64,000 nt of DNA from Jatrophihabitans sp. (GTDB taxonomy: Bacteria; Actinomycetota; Actinomycetes; Mycobacteriales; Jatrophihabitantaceae). Shown here piece by piece: positions 46,638-55,594 of the stretch. The position numbers were made by a program, and so were the translations under genes. Each line of letters opens with the position of its first letter. The first letter of the stretch is position 1. Below the pieces are notes generated by a model. It worked only from the letters and a program-made list of their open reading frames with translations. It was not told the origin of the DNA and did no database searches. The stretch covers positions 28,824 to 92,823 of the forward strand of contig JAICKR010000001.1 of NCBI GenBank assembly GCA_025927835.1, in the 5' to 3' direction.

Positions 46638-48554
46638 TCAGCGCACCCGCGAGGCGGCCGCGATCAACCGGGTGTAGGCCAGCGCGCCGTCGTCGGTCAG
46701 GTGGATGCCGTCGTCGAAGAACCAGGCCGAGTGCCCCGACGACATGTGGTGCCAGTCGAGCAGCCGCACATTGCGGAAGTGCGGCACGACCTGGGCGATG
46801 GTGTGGTTGTTCGGCACCTCCCATGGCCGGTTCACCCGGTTGTTGATGACGATCACCCGGTGGACGTGGCGCAGGCAGCTCAGTGCGTGGTGCAGTGCGG
46901 ACGAGCTGATGAGCCCGTTGTCGCCGACTCCGATGACGACCAGGGCGTTGAGCTTGCCGGCCGCGGCGTCGTGCTCGACGTCGAGCAGGATCGGGCCGGG
47001 TTGACGGCCCTCGATCGCGTCGAGTGTGCCGCCCGGGAACCGGTGGTCGAGGTCGGCGCGCGCGCCGAGCATCACCGAGTCGCCGTAGGCACTGATCGTG
47101 GGCAGCGCGTGATGCGCGGGCGGGCGCTTGGTCGGGCGCGGCGTCGTGGGGTGCGGCGTTGTCGGCGTCGGGCCGGGCGGGCTGGTCGACTGGGCTGCGA
47201 CGTTCGAGACCCGGCCGATCGGCAGCGGGTCGGCTGCGGGCTGGCGCGTCGGCCCGAGCGAGAGGAAGCGACCGCCCTTCTCGGACGCGAGCGCCTTCTG
47301 CACGCCGGTGAGGGTGGCTTTCGGACCGATCGCGAGCACGGCACACGCGACGAGCACGGTGGCGAGCGTGCCGGCGGTGGCCAGCCGCGCGCCGACCGGC
47401 GCCTCCCCCACCACCACTCGTGAGATTCGCCGTACGCCGCCGCGCAGGCTGTCGCGCAGCCCGAGCGTGCGCACGGGACGTTCGATCCCGCGGTAGGTGA
47501 GGTCGGCGAGCAGCACCGTGGCCCCGAGCCGGACCAGCAGGACGATCGGGCCCGGCCAGTGCACGTCGACGTTCGGGCGGGTCACGACTGCGACCGGCCA
47601 GTGCCAGAGGTAGATCGCGTACGAGCGGGCCGCGATCCAGCGCATCGGCCCGCGGTCGAGCATGCTGCCGAGCCGGCTCCCCCGCCGCGCGACGCACGCG
47701 GTGACGAGCGCGGTGAGCGCCGCGACCGCGAGGAACCCGCCGCGGTAGAGGCCGGCGCTGCTCTCGGACGTCGTCGCCACGATGACCGCGACGGCGACCA
47801 GCGCGCCGCCGGCCACGGCGTCGCTGAGCCAGCGGAGCCGACCGGTCGTGTCGTCGCTCCTGGCGGCGCGACCGGCGGCGAGCGCGCCGAAGGCAGCGCC
47901 GAGCAACAGCCCCATGCTGTGCGTGTCGGTGCCGTAGTACAGGCGGGACGCATCGGAGCCGTACGGCGCGTGGTCGCGGACGGCGAGCCACGCCATCTCG
48001 GCGGCCGAAGCGAGGGCGAGGGTCGCGGCGACGCCGGCGAGTGACTCGGCGCGGCGACGGGCCGGCGCGATGCGGAGCACGGCGACCGCGATGAGCGGCC
48101 AGAACAGGTAGAACTGCTCCTCGACCGCGAGCGACCACAGGTGCTGCAGCATGCTGGGCCGGCCGGCCGTGACGAAGTAGGACTGGTGCGCGAACGCCAG
48201 CCACCAGTTGCTGACGTAGCCCATCGCGGCGGCGGTCGCCTCGCGCACGGTGGTGAGCTGGTCGCGCCAGAACGCGGCCGCCGCCAGTGCCGCGACGAGG
48301 ACGACGCCGAGTCCCGGCAGCAACCGGCGCGCACGCCGCCGGTAGAAGTTCCCGAACCGCAGGCTGCCGAGCTGAAGGAACTCCGTCGCGATCATCCGCG
48401 TGATCAGATAGCCGCTCAGCACGAAGAAGATGTCGACGCCGAGAAACCCGCCGGGCAGCGCGGACGGCGCGAAATGAAAGCCGACCACGGCCGCGACGGC
48501 CAATGCTCGCAGCCCATCGAGGCCGGACCAGCGGCGATCGATCGGGGCAGGCAC
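46638..48554 (-). CDS. OafA-type membrane O-acyltransferase with SGNH domain
   Basis: A 638-residue protein with an N-terminal acyltransferase-3 domain of about ten membrane spans (residues 10-420; catalytic His27 in AVVGFHFAPS, GVDIFFVLSGYLITR, SLAVEEQFYLFWP). A Pro/Thr-rich linker (about 440-490) leads to a C-terminal extracytoplasmic SGNH-like domain with Ser in SAYGDSVML and Asp/His in FDDGIHLTDDG. Members O-acetylate peptidoglycan, lipids or surface glycans. Target is unknown. GTG start. It is convergent with the LLM gene without a gap. Confidence 0.88.
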   Translation of the reverse strand: MPAPIDRRWSGLDGLRALAVAAVVGFHFAPSALPGGFLGVDIFFVLSGYLITRMIATEFLQLGSLRFGNFYRRRARRLLPGLGVVLVAALAAAAFWRDQLTTVREATAAAMGYVSNWWLAFAHQSYFVTAGRPSMLQHLWSLAVEEQFYLFWPLIAVAVLRIAPARRRAESLAGVAATLALASAAEMAWLAVRDHAPYGSDASRLYYGTDTHSMGLLLGAAFGALAAGRAARSDDTTGRLRWLSDAVAGGALVAVAVIVATTSESSAGLYRGGFLAVAALTALVTACVARRGSRLGSMLDRGPMRWIAARSYAIYLWHWPVAVVTRPNVDVHWPGPIVLLVRLGATVLLADLTYRGIERPVRTLGLRDSLRGGVRRISRVVVGEAPVGARLATAGTLATVLVACAVLAIGPKATLTGVQKALASEKGGRFLSLGPTRQPAADPLPIGRVSNVAAQSTSPPGPTPTTPHPTTPRPTKRPPAHHALPTISAYGDSVMLGARADLDHRFPGGTLDAIEGRQPGPILLDVEHDAAAGKLNALVVIGVGDNGLISSSALHHALSCLRHVHRVIVINNRVNRPWEVPNNHTIAQVVPHFRNVRLLDWHHMSSGHSAWFFDDGIHLTDDGALAYTRLIAAASRVR

Positions 48555-48620
48555 GTACTACATGACACCGGATCGAGAGGGCCTGTTGCGGGAGGCGCGA
48601 CCGTAGTGTGCGTTGCGCTA

Positions 48621-48845
48621 CTAGACGCCGCCGGGTACCGCCGCGCAGTCGGACGGGTCCGGTTGGCCGCCGAAGGCGAGCTGATCGACCACTGCGATCA
48701 CGCAGATGACGATTTCCTGCACATCAAGTGTCGGCAGGGTGATGCCCGATGCCGATGCCTGCACCGGTGCGGCCAGTCCGACGGTGACGGCGGCTGCCGC
48801 GGTTGCGGCAGTGATCGCGAGTCGGCGGGTTCGAGGTTTGCGCAT
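48621..48845 (-). CDS. Small secreted protein, unknown function
   Basis: A 74-residue protein with a clear signal peptide: MRKPRTRR, a hydrophobic Ala/Thr/Val core and an APVQASA cleavage region near residue 32. The mature peptide of about 40 residues has two Cys (VICVIAVV and PSDCAAV) that could form a disulfide. The ATG at 48845 follows GGGGACG 6 nt upstream; a longer reading to 48998 adds an Arg-rich lead and is not preferred. No family recognised. Confidence 0.55.
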   Translation of the reverse strand: MRKPRTRRLAITAATAAAAVTVGLAAPVQASASGITLPTLDVQEIVICVIAVVDQLAFGGQPDPSDCAAVPGGV

Positions 48846-48996
48846 GGTGACGTCCCCAAGCCGGAGGGATCCTGATGGCCGCTCAACGATCTCCGTCCGC
48901 ACGCGATACGCCCCGTCCCTCAGCAAGGGCTCATCGAACCGCGCACCGCGCGGTCTTCCGGTTGCCGGACAGCGTGCGCGGGAGCGACACTGAGCC

Positions 48997-49332
48997 ATGA
49001 CGGTGGTCCAGGCTTTGCCGTCGCGCGGTGACGTCTTCTTCGACGTCCGCGACGACGGTCGCGCGTTGCGAGTCGGATGGCACGCTGACGAAGGCGTCGT
49101 GGTGCTCAGCAGCTGGCGCTACGGCAGCTGCGTGTCGAGCTGTCAGGTCGACCGGGACGACGTGCCGGCCCTGATCGCGGAACTGGCGCGCGGCCTCGCC
49201 GCGACGCCGCCCAGACAGGCGTGGACCGATCCCATCTACGTCGACTTCTCCCGCGACGTCGTTACGCCGCGCTCGCCGCTGCGGTCCGCATGGGCGTCGC
49301 TGCGCCGGTCGATCACGCGACTGGTCGGGTAG
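48997..49332 (+). CDS. Hypothetical protein (actinobacterial, soluble)
   Basis: A 111-residue protein: GDVFFDVRDDGRALRVGWHADEGVVVLSSWRYGSCVSSCQVDRDDVPALIAEL. Strands then a helix suggest a small alpha/beta domain; two Cys are 3 residues apart (SCVSSC). The C-terminus is basic. The pattern VR..GR.LRV.WH...G.VVLS.WR...C..S.....DV..L...L recurs in many actinobacteria but has no known function. ATG at 48997 without a clear ribosome site. Confidence 0.65.
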   Translation: MTVVQALPSRGDVFFDVRDDGRALRVGWHADEGVVVLSSWRYGSCVSSCQVDRDDVPALIAELARGLAATPPRQAWTDPIYVDFSRDVVTPRSPLRSAWASLRRSITRLVG

Positions 49333-49359
49333 CGCTCGAGGTCGGATTGCGCCGATCGT

Positions 49360-49410
49360 TGATCAACAGGGCCGAACCGCGGCTGACCGATGGTTCGATC
49401 CTGTTGATCA
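49360..49410. terminator. Long hairpin between convergent genes
   Basis: An 11-bp perfect inverted repeat (49360-49370 and 49400-49410) continues inward, after a 2-nt mismatch, as CGAACC/GGTTCG around a loop of about 13 nt. It lies between the ends of two convergent genes (49332 and 49421), which supports a bidirectional terminator. Confidence 0.5.
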
Positions 49411-49420
49411 TGGGCGACGG

Positions 49421-50767
49421 TCAGGCGATCGGGATGAAGGACGCTTTCAGCTGGGCGTAGCTGGCGCCGGCCGGCGCGAGCAGGATGTAGATCTGGCGAT
49501 CGCCGTAGAGCGTCGCGAGGAACGTGAACGGCGAGCCGTCGACTGCCCAGAGCTCGCCCTCGAGCGCGACGTGGCCGCGGAAGGTCGTGCGCTGCTGCCG
49601 GGCGAGGGTGAGGACACCGTCGCTGCCGAGGCCCTTGCTCAACCCGACCAGCACGGCGGTCGTCTGCTTCTTCGGGATGGCCGCGGACAGACGCGCGCTG
49701 CCGACGGCCACGTGATCGACCGCGTCGGCGACGGTCTGGACGCGGATGCGCAGCTTCCCGTGCCGCTCGACAGCCGTCGACTCGGTGGGCGTGCTCGAGA
49801 AGCGTGCGGAGAAGTGCCCGGCGGCCGAGGTGTACGCCACGTCGGTCGGCGCGTGATGCTTGCTCTTCTCGACCTGGCGCCACGCGTAGTAGCTGGTGCC
49901 GAGCAGGATCGCGAACAGCACGAGCAACGTCAGGAAGCCGCCGCGCTTGCGCCGCCTGCGCAGCACCGTCCCGTACAGCTGCAGGATGTCGGCCGCCGGC
50001 AGGACGGCACCGGCCGTGCGCGGGTCGTACGGCTCGGGCTGGTAGTCGTCCAGCGCCGGCTCCGGCGGGCCTGGCGGCGGCAGCGCCGGCCACCATTTCG
50101 TCGACTGGGGTTGCGGCGTACGCATCGGTGCCGACTCCGGCATGACCACCCGGCGCGGCGGCGGGGGCGACGGTGGCAGCCGAACCGGCGGAGGCGGTGG
50201 CGACATCCGCACGGGCGCCGGCGATGGCGGCGGCGGCGTCGGCGGCGCCATCCGGACCGGCTCGGGCTCGGGGTCGCGTGGCCGGATCGGCGGCGGGGTC
50301 ACGACGACCGGCGGTGGGGTCAGGACGACGGGCTCCGCTGCCCGGACGGGCGGCGCCTTGTCGACCGCGGGCGGCGGGGTCAGGACGACGGGCTCCGGCG
50401 CCCGGACGGGCGGCGCCTTGTCGACCGCGGGCGCCGGCGCTACGACGGCAGGCTTCTCGGCCTCGAGCATCGCGGCAAGGACCGGGTTCTTGGCTACGCC
50501 CGGCTCCCTGGCATGGCTGGGCTTCCTGTCGGGCTTGTTTTCGGGCTTGTCGGCCTTGGCCGGCTTCTCGGGTATCGACCCAGGGACGAGCCCGTCCACG
50601 CCGACCGGCTTGCGGCGTTTAGGCGCGCGAGCCGTCCGATGCCGCCAATTGCGCGAGGCGCCCTCGTCCACGCCGAAGATCTCGGGCAGCCCGTCGAACG
50701 GCTCGGGGACGTACGTCGCCGGCGCCGACGCTGCCTCGTCGGCGACCGAGTCGGTCGGCGAATCCAT
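49421..50767 (-). CDS. Proline-rich single-span membrane protein
   Basis: A 448-residue protein. The cytosolic N-terminal part (to about 270) is Pro-rich and probably disordered, with an internal 20-residue repeat (VDKAPPVRAPEPVVLTPPP and its copy) and basic Lys-rich clusters. One membrane span (GGFLTLLVLFAILLGTSYYA) is near 274-293, preceded by an RRRRKRG anchor. The C-terminal 155 residues form an extracytoplasmic domain of unknown family (YTSAAGHFSARFSSTP...). ATG at 50767 is preferred; the reading to 50821 adds a short lead. The layout suggests a cell-envelope scaffold; function unknown. Confidence 0.7.
   Translation of the reverse strand: MDSPTDSVADEAASAPATYVPEPFDGLPEIFGVDEGASRNWRHRTARAPKRRKPVGVDGLVPGSIPEKPAKADKPENKPDRKPSHAREPGVAKNPVLAAMLEAEKPAVVAPAPAVDKAPPVRAPEPVVLTPPPAVDKAPPVRAAEPVVLTPPPVVVTPPPIRPRDPEPEPVRMAPPTPPPPSPAPVRMSPPPPPVRLPPSPPPPRRVVMPESAPMRTPQPQSTKWWPALPPPGPPEPALDDYQPEPYDPRTAGAVLPAADILQLYGTVLRRRRKRGGFLTLLVLFAILLGTSYYAWRQVEKSKHHAPTDVAYTSAAGHFSARFSSTPTESTAVERHGKLRIRVQTVADAVDHVAVGSARLSAAIPKKQTTAVLVGLSKGLGSDGVLTLARQQRTTFRGHVALEGELWAVDGSPFTFLATLYGDRQIYILLAPAGASYAQLKASFIPIA
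50311..50430. repeat. 60-bp tandem repeat, two copies, inside the proline-rich gene
   Basis: Units 50311-50370 and 50371-50430 agree at 57 of 60 positions and encode two copies of a 20-residue Pro/Val/Ala unit. The high identity suggests a recent in-frame duplication that could change copy number. Confidence 0.85.
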
Positions 50768-50855
50768 GGCGGGCTTCCTCCGTGTGCCGCCCCCGCAGAC
50801 TGCACCTAACGTGAATCTCACACGCAGGCTGTCATGCCGGGGCCCTTCCCGTCAA

Positions 50856-52028
50856 TCAGGCAGCGCCGAGGATCAGCCCCGAGGTCGGCACGCCGGTGCC
50901 GGCGGTCACCAGCACGTGCGCGACGTCCTCCACCTGGTTCACCGCTGCGCCGCGGACCTGCCGGACGCCTTCGGCGATGCCGTTCATGCCGTGGATGTAG
51001 GCCTCGCCGAGTTGACCACCGTGCGGGTTGAGCGGCAGCCGGCCGCCGATCTCCAGCGCGCCGTCGGCGATGAAGTGACGGGCCTCGCCCCGCGGGCAGA
51101 AGCCGAGCTCCTCCAGCTGGATGAGCACGAACGGCGTGAAGTGGTCATAGAGCACGGCGACGTCGACGTCCTCGGGCGCGAGTCCGGCCTGGCTCCAGAG
51201 CTGCTCGCCCACGATGCCCATCTCCGGCAGCCCGGTGAGCGCGTCGCGGTAATAGGAGGTCATGACGAACTGATCGCTGCCGCTGCCCTGCGCGGCCGCG
51301 CGGATGATGACCGGCGGGTTCGGCAGGTCACGCGCCCGCTCGACCGAGGTCACCACGATCGCCACCCCGCCGTCGCTCTCCTGACAACAGTCGAGCAGGT
51401 GCAGCGGCTCGACGATCCAGCGCGAGGACTGATGTTCCGCGAGCGTGATCGGTTTGCCGTAGAAGAACGCGTTCGGATTCGTCGCGGCATGCTTGCGGTC
51501 GACCACCGAGACCCGGCCGAAGTCCTCGCTCGTCGCGCCGTAGACGTGCATGTAGCGCTGCGCGATCATCGCCACCTGCGCGGCCGGCGTGCCCAACCCC
51601 ATCGGATACGACCAGCCGGCGTCGATACCCGAGGACGTCGGTGCGGACGCCAGCGCGGACGACACCTGGCCGTAGCGGTACCCGGAGCGTTCGTTGAACG
51701 CGCGGTAGCAGACCACCACGTCGGCGATACCGGTCGCGACGGCCATCGCCGCCTGCTGCACGGTCGCGCACGCGGCGCCGCCGCCGTACTGGATGCGGCT
51801 GAAGAACTCCAGGGACGGGATGCCGAGCTCGCGGGCGACCGCGACCTCGGTGTTGTTGTCCATGGAGAACGTGACGAGCCCGTCGACGTCGGCAGGGGCG
51901 AGGCCTGCGTCGTTGAGCGCGGCGCGCACCGCCTCCGCGGCAAGCCGCAGCTCGGAGCGGCCGGAGTCCTTCGAGAACTCGGTGGCGCCGATCCCGACGA
52001 TCGCCGCCTTGTCGGCAATGGCGCTCAC
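50856..52028 (-). CDS. ltp2: Ltp2, thiolase-like aldolase of steroid side-chain degradation
   Basis: A 390-residue thiolase-superfamily protein matching Rv3540c. Seen: KAAIVGIGATEFSKDSGRSELRLAAEAVRAAL, GGGAACATVQQAAMAVATG, DCCQESDGG and NPHGGQLGEAYIHGMNG. With the DUF35 domain of ChsH2 it forms a retro-aldolase that releases the last side-chain carbons from 17-hydroxy-3-oxo-4-pregnene-20-carboxyl-CoA, giving androstenedione and propionyl-CoA. GTG at 52028 overlaps the chsH1 stop (GTGA). Last gene of the igr-like operon. Confidence 0.93.
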   Translation of the reverse strand: MSAIADKAAIVGIGATEFSKDSGRSELRLAAEAVRAALNDAGLAPADVDGLVTFSMDNNTEVAVARELGIPSLEFFSRIQYGGGAACATVQQAAMAVATGIADVVVCYRAFNERSGYRYGQVSSALASAPTSSGIDAGWSYPMGLGTPAAQVAMIAQRYMHVYGATSEDFGRVSVVDRKHAATNPNAFFYGKPITLAEHQSSRWIVEPLHLLDCCQESDGGVAIVVTSVERARDLPNPPVIIRAAAQGSGSDQFVMTSYYRDALTGLPEMGIVGEQLWSQAGLAPEDVDVAVLYDHFTPFVLIQLEELGFCPRGEARHFIADGALEIGGRLPLNPHGGQLGEAYIHGMNGIAEGVRQVRGAAVNQVEDVAHVLVTAGTGVPTSGLILGAA

Positions 52029-52405
52029 CGAGTCACCAGCACGGTGCCGATGACGTGATCGCCGAGCTTGCCGCGCCCGACGACCGAGACGGTGATGTCG
52101 TCGCCGTCCACCGCGGTCACCTCACCGGAGAACGTCAACGTGTCGTAGGCATAGGCAGGCACGCCGAGTCGGATCGAGATGTTCTTCACCCGCGCGTTCG
52201 GCCCGGCCCAGTCGGTGACGAAGCGCTCGACGAGTCCGGTGTCGGTGAGGATGTTCAGGAAGATGTCCGCGCTGCCACGGGCCTGCGCCTTGTCGCGGTC
52301 GTGGTGTACGTCCTGGAAGTCGCGGGTCGCGATCGCCGTCGACACGACGAACGTCGGCGTCGCGTCGATGCTCAACTCCGGGAGCGTCTCTCCCACCGCG
52401 GTCAT
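52025..52405 (-). CDS. chsH1: ChsH1, MaoC-like hydratase subunit
   Basis: A 126-residue single-hotdog MaoC protein matching Rv3541c. The hydratase motif region is ATRDFQDVHHDRDKAQARGSADIFLNI, with Asp/His as catalytic residues. With ChsH2 it hydrates the C17-C20 enoyl-CoA. ATG at 52405 overlaps the chsH2 stop (ATGA) and its own end overlaps ltp2. The tight overlaps fit subunits of one complex. Confidence 0.92.
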   Translation of the reverse strand: MTAVGETLPELSIDATPTFVVSTAIATRDFQDVHHDRDKAQARGSADIFLNILTDTGLVERFVTDWAGPNARVKNISIRLGVPAYAYDTLTFSGEVTAVDGDDITVSVVGRGKLGDHVIGTVLVTR

Positions 52406-53319
52406 GAGGCCGGCCTCCAGAACGGGAGCGTGAGCTCGTCGTCGATCTTGGTGAGCGCGAGCTGCACCGACATGCCGACGTGCACCGTCGCCGGGTCGAC
52501 GTCGATGAGTTCGCCGAGCATCCGCACGCCCTCCTCGAGCTCGACCAACGCGACGACGAACGGCAGCTGCTTGCCCGGCACCGGTGGATGGTGGTGCACG
52601 ACGTAGCTGAAAACCGTGCCTCGGCCCGCGGCCACGACCCAGTCCTGCTTGTCGGCGCCGCACGACGGGCACATCGGCCCCGGCGGGTGCCGCAGCCGTC
52701 CGCACGTCGGGCAGTGCTGCACGCGCAGTTCACCCGCCGCAGTGCCTTCCCAGAAGAACGCGTTGTCATGCCCGACGATCGGACGCAGCACCGCCGAGCG
52801 ATCGGGCGACGCTGGACGCGGCGCGAACTTCAGCACCCGGAAGAGCATCTCGGCGACCGGCTCGTCACCGACCGTCCACACGTTGCGGGTGGTGACGAAC
52901 CAACCCTCGCCCAGCCCGGTCTGCTTCGGCCCGACGACGTCCTCGAGCGTGGTGTGCATGGACACCTGCTCGCCGGGGTGCAGGTAGCGGTGATAGGTCT
53001 GCTCGCAGTTGGTCGCGACGATGGACGTGTAGCCGGCGTCGTCGAACAGCCTGAGCATCAGCCCGAGCGGGTCGTCGGTGTTGCGCTGCCCGTGCAGCCC
53101 ACCCATCGTCCAGACCTGGATCATCGCCGGCGGCGCGACGATGCCGTCGTGCCCGGCCGCGCGCGCGGCGGCATCGTCGACGTAGATCGGGTTCGTGTCG
53201 CCGAGCGCCTCGACCCAGTTGTTGATCATCGGCTGGTTCACCGGGTCGCGGCCCGGCTTCGGCGCCGACGCGCCGGCCGCCTTGACCCGCTCGACCTCGT
53301 CGTGGATGCGTTCCGTCAT
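52402..53319 (-). CDS. chsH2: ChsH2, MaoC-DUF35 two-domain hydratase subunit
   Basis: A 305-residue protein matching Rv3542c. Residues 1-170 are a MaoC-like hotdog (MINNWVEALGDTNPIYVDDAAARAAGHDGIVAPPAMIQVW). Residues 175-305 are DUF35: a zinc ribbon with HCPTCGRLRHPPGPMCPSCG and an OB-fold. The MaoC part pairs with ChsH1; the DUF35 part docks Ltp2. ATG at 53319 is chosen; the longer reading to 53373 covers the 76-bp gap after fadE29, where I see no other gene. Confidence 0.93.
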   Translation of the reverse strand: MTERIHDEVERVKAAGASAPKPGRDPVNQPMINNWVEALGDTNPIYVDDAAARAAGHDGIVAPPAMIQVWTMGGLHGQRNTDDPLGLMLRLFDDAGYTSIVATNCEQTYHRYLHPGEQVSMHTTLEDVVGPKQTGLGEGWFVTTRNVWTVGDEPVAEMLFRVLKFAPRPASPDRSAVLRPIVGHDNAFFWEGTAAGELRVQHCPTCGRLRHPPGPMCPSCGADKQDWVVAAGRGTVFSYVVHHHPPVPGKQLPFVVALVELEEGVRMLGELIDVDPATVHVGMSVQLALTKIDDELTLPFWRPAS

Positions 53320-53395
53320 CGACCTACCCTCGCTGGCGCTCGGACCGGCCGCCAACGGGCTCCGCACACCCATTGATTCGCTCCGCAGGCGTCGC

Positions 53396-54544
53396 TCATC
53401 GTGGGACCCGCGGCAACTTCAGGCCGAACTGGGCGATGAGTTCTCGCTGCACCTCGTTGACTCCCCCGCCGAACGTGATGACCAGTGCCCGCTTCGCCTG
53501 CACGTCGAGCCAGCGAAGCAGCTGCGCAGTGTCCGGATCGGCCGGGTCGCCGTGCCGGCCCACGACCTCCTCGAGCAACCGGAACACATGCTGCGCGCGC
53601 TCGGAGGCGAACACCTTCGTGGCCGACGCGTCGGCGACGTCGACGTCGCCCTCGCGTGCGGCGACCTGCCAGTTGAGCAGTTCGTTGATGCGGGTGATCG
53701 CGCGTGTCTCGGCGAGTGCGCGGCGGACGTTCGGCTCGTCGAGCAGCCCGCGCGGCGCCGCCCACTCGCGCACCCGCTCGTACAACCCGGCGATCTTGCC
53801 GGCCGGGCCGAGCATCACCCGCTCGTGGTTGAGCTGCGAGGTGATCAGCCGCCAGCCCTCGTTCTCCTTGCCGACGAGCATGTCGACCGGCACCCGCACG
53901 TTCTCGTAGTACGTCGTGTTGACATGGTGCGCGCCGTCGGCGGTGATCGTCGGCGTCCACGAGAAGCCCGGGTCGCGGGTATCGACGATGAGGATCGAGA
54001 TGCCGCGGTGCTTGGCCGCGCTCGGGTCGGTGCGGCAGGCCAGCCAGATGTAGTCGGCGTCGTGCCCGCCGGTCGTGAACACCTTCTGCCCGTTCACCAC
54101 GTAGTGGTCACCGTCGCGCACCGCGGCGGTGCGCAACGACGCGAGGTCGGTGCCTGCGGCGGGCTCGGTGTAGCCGATCGCGAAGTGCAGCTCGCCGGTG
54201 AGGATGCGCGGCAGGAAGAACTCCTTCTGCGCCGGCGTGCCGTGCACCTGCAGCACCGGCCCGACGGTCTGCAGCGTCACGTACGGCAGCGGGATGTCGC
54301 GCCGGGATGCCTCGTTGACGAAGATCTGCTGCTCGAGCTGGCCGAAGCCGTGCCCGCCGTACTCGGTGGGCCAGCCGACACCGAGCCAGCCGTCCGTACC
54401 CATGCGCCGCACGACCTCGTGATACGTGTCGCCGTGCCGGGTGACCAGCATCGCGTCGGCCTCGTCGGACGTGACGAGGTTGCCGAAGTACTCGCGCAGC
54501 GTCTGCTGCAGCTGCTCTTGCTCGGCGGTGAGTGCGATCTGCAT
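53396..54544 (-). CDS. fadE29: ChsE2 (FadE29), acyl-CoA dehydrogenase subunit
   Basis: A 382-residue acyl-CoA dehydrogenase matching Rv3543c. Seen: WPTEYGGHGFGQLEQQIFVNEASRRDIPLPYVTL, AIGYTEPAAGTDLASL (FAD loop), GQKVFTTGGHDADYIWLACRTDP and the terminal ALVITFGGGVNEVQRELIAQFGL. With FadE28 it forms the alpha2beta2 ChsE1-ChsE2 enzyme that desaturates the three-carbon side-chain CoA ester. ATG at 54544 overlaps the fadE28 stop by one base (TGATG). Confidence 0.93.
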   Translation of the reverse strand: MQIALTAEQEQLQQTLREYFGNLVTSDEADAMLVTRHGDTYHEVVRRMGTDGWLGVGWPTEYGGHGFGQLEQQIFVNEASRRDIPLPYVTLQTVGPVLQVHGTPAQKEFFLPRILTGELHFAIGYTEPAAGTDLASLRTAAVRDGDHYVVNGQKVFTTGGHDADYIWLACRTDPSAAKHRGISILIVDTRDPGFSWTPTITADGAHHVNTTYYENVRVPVDMLVGKENEGWRLITSQLNHERVMLGPAGKIAGLYERVREWAAPRGLLDEPNVRRALAETRAITRINELLNWQVAAREGDVDVADASATKVFASERAQHVFRLLEEVVGRHGDPADPDTAQLLRWLDVQAKRALVITFGGGVNEVQRELIAQFGLKLPRVPR

Positions 54545-55575
54545 CAGACCTGCTCCTCCAACCGGTCCAGGCGATAGGCGGCGCCGCCGACGAAGCGGGC
54601 GAGGTCCTTGGCGTGCGAGTAGTAGCGGTGCAGCGGGTAGGTGATGTCGACACCGAGACCGCCGTGCAGGTGATGGCAGACCTGCAGCGCGCGCGGCAGC
54701 TCGGCGGCCAGCCAGTATGCCGCGACGGCGAGGTCCTCGTCGGCGTCGAGCCCGGTGTCCAAGCGCCAGGCGACCGAGACCGCCGCGAGGTGCAGCGTGC
54801 GGGCGACGACGTAGACGTCGGCGACCTGTTGCGCGACCGCCTGGAAGGTGGCGAGCGGCCGGCCGAACTGCTCGCGGGTGCGCAGGTGATCGGCGGTGAG
54901 TGCCAAGGCGCCGGCGAGCACGCCGTCGGCGACTGCGGCCGCGCCGGCGATCGCGAACCGGTCGAGGTCGGCTGCTGTCGCCGCGAGAACAGACTCGGCA
55001 CGCGCCGCGGTGAAGCGCACCGTGTACTCCGGCGCACCGGTCGAACTCGTGGTGCGCACGAGAGTCACGCCCGGGTCGCGTGGATCGACGATCGCGGTGC
55101 CGGATTCGGTTGGCACGAGCAGCCGGTGCGCCTGCTCGGCGTAGAGCACGCCGACCCGGGAGCCGGTGACCGTCTCGTCGTCGAAATGCACCGCACCGCC
55201 GCGCAGCGCCGCGGTCAGCACCCGCCCGTCGCTCACCTCGGGCAGCAGTGCCGCGTGTTGCTCCGCGCTGCCGTGGGCCACGACGGGCAGCACGCCGAGC
55301 GCGAGCGTGGCGAGGGCGGGCAGCGGCAGCACCTGCCGGCCCACCTCGGTGAGCACGAGCGAGGTCGAAAGCGGGCCCAGCCCGTCCCCGCCGTGTGCCT
55401 CGGGCAGCGCCAGGGCCAGCAGCCCCGCCTGCCCCACCGCCTTCCACGCGGCCTCGTCGTAGCCGGCGGGCGACCCGAGAGCGGCCAGCGTGCGGCTGTC
55501 GTCCGGATCGGCGCGCAGCACGCCGGCCGCTACGTCGGCCACCGCCTGATGCGCCTCGTCCAGACTGAAGTCCAC
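54544..55575 (-). CDS. fadE28: ChsE1 (FadE28), acyl-CoA dehydrogenase subunit
   Basis: A 343-residue acyl-CoA dehydrogenase subunit matching Rv3544c. N-terminal LDEAHQAVADVAAGVL, then ALPEAHGGDGLGPLSTSLVLTEVGR; C-terminal REQFGRPLATFQAVAQQVADVYV and HHLHGGLGVDITYPLHRYYSHAKDLARFVGG. The middle domain is degenerate, as in other beta-type subunits. GTG at 55575 has a GAGGGA site 6 nt upstream; a KstR box lies 20 nt upstream. It is the first gene here, whereas in M. tuberculosis cyp125 precedes it. Confidence 0.92.
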   Translation of the reverse strand: MDFSLDEAHQAVADVAAGVLRADPDDSRTLAALGSPAGYDEAAWKAVGQAGLLALALPEAHGGDGLGPLSTSLVLTEVGRQVLPLPALATLALGVLPVVAHGSAEQHAALLPEVSDGRVLTAALRGGAVHFDDETVTGSRVGVLYAEQAHRLLVPTESGTAIVDPRDPGVTLVRTTSSTGAPEYTVRFTAARAESVLAATAADLDRFAIAGAAAVADGVLAGALALTADHLRTREQFGRPLATFQAVAQQVADVYVVARTLHLAAVSVAWRLDTGLDADEDLAVAAYWLAAELPRALQVCHHLHGGLGVDITYPLHRYYSHAKDLARFVGGAAYRLDRLEEQV

Positions 55576-55594
55576 GCCGCTCCCTCGCTCTCGG

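Noticed and set aside
50311..50430. Tandem repeat considered as a CRISPR or minisatellite array
   Set aside because: Only two adjacent 60-bp units without spacers, in frame within a protein-coding gene.
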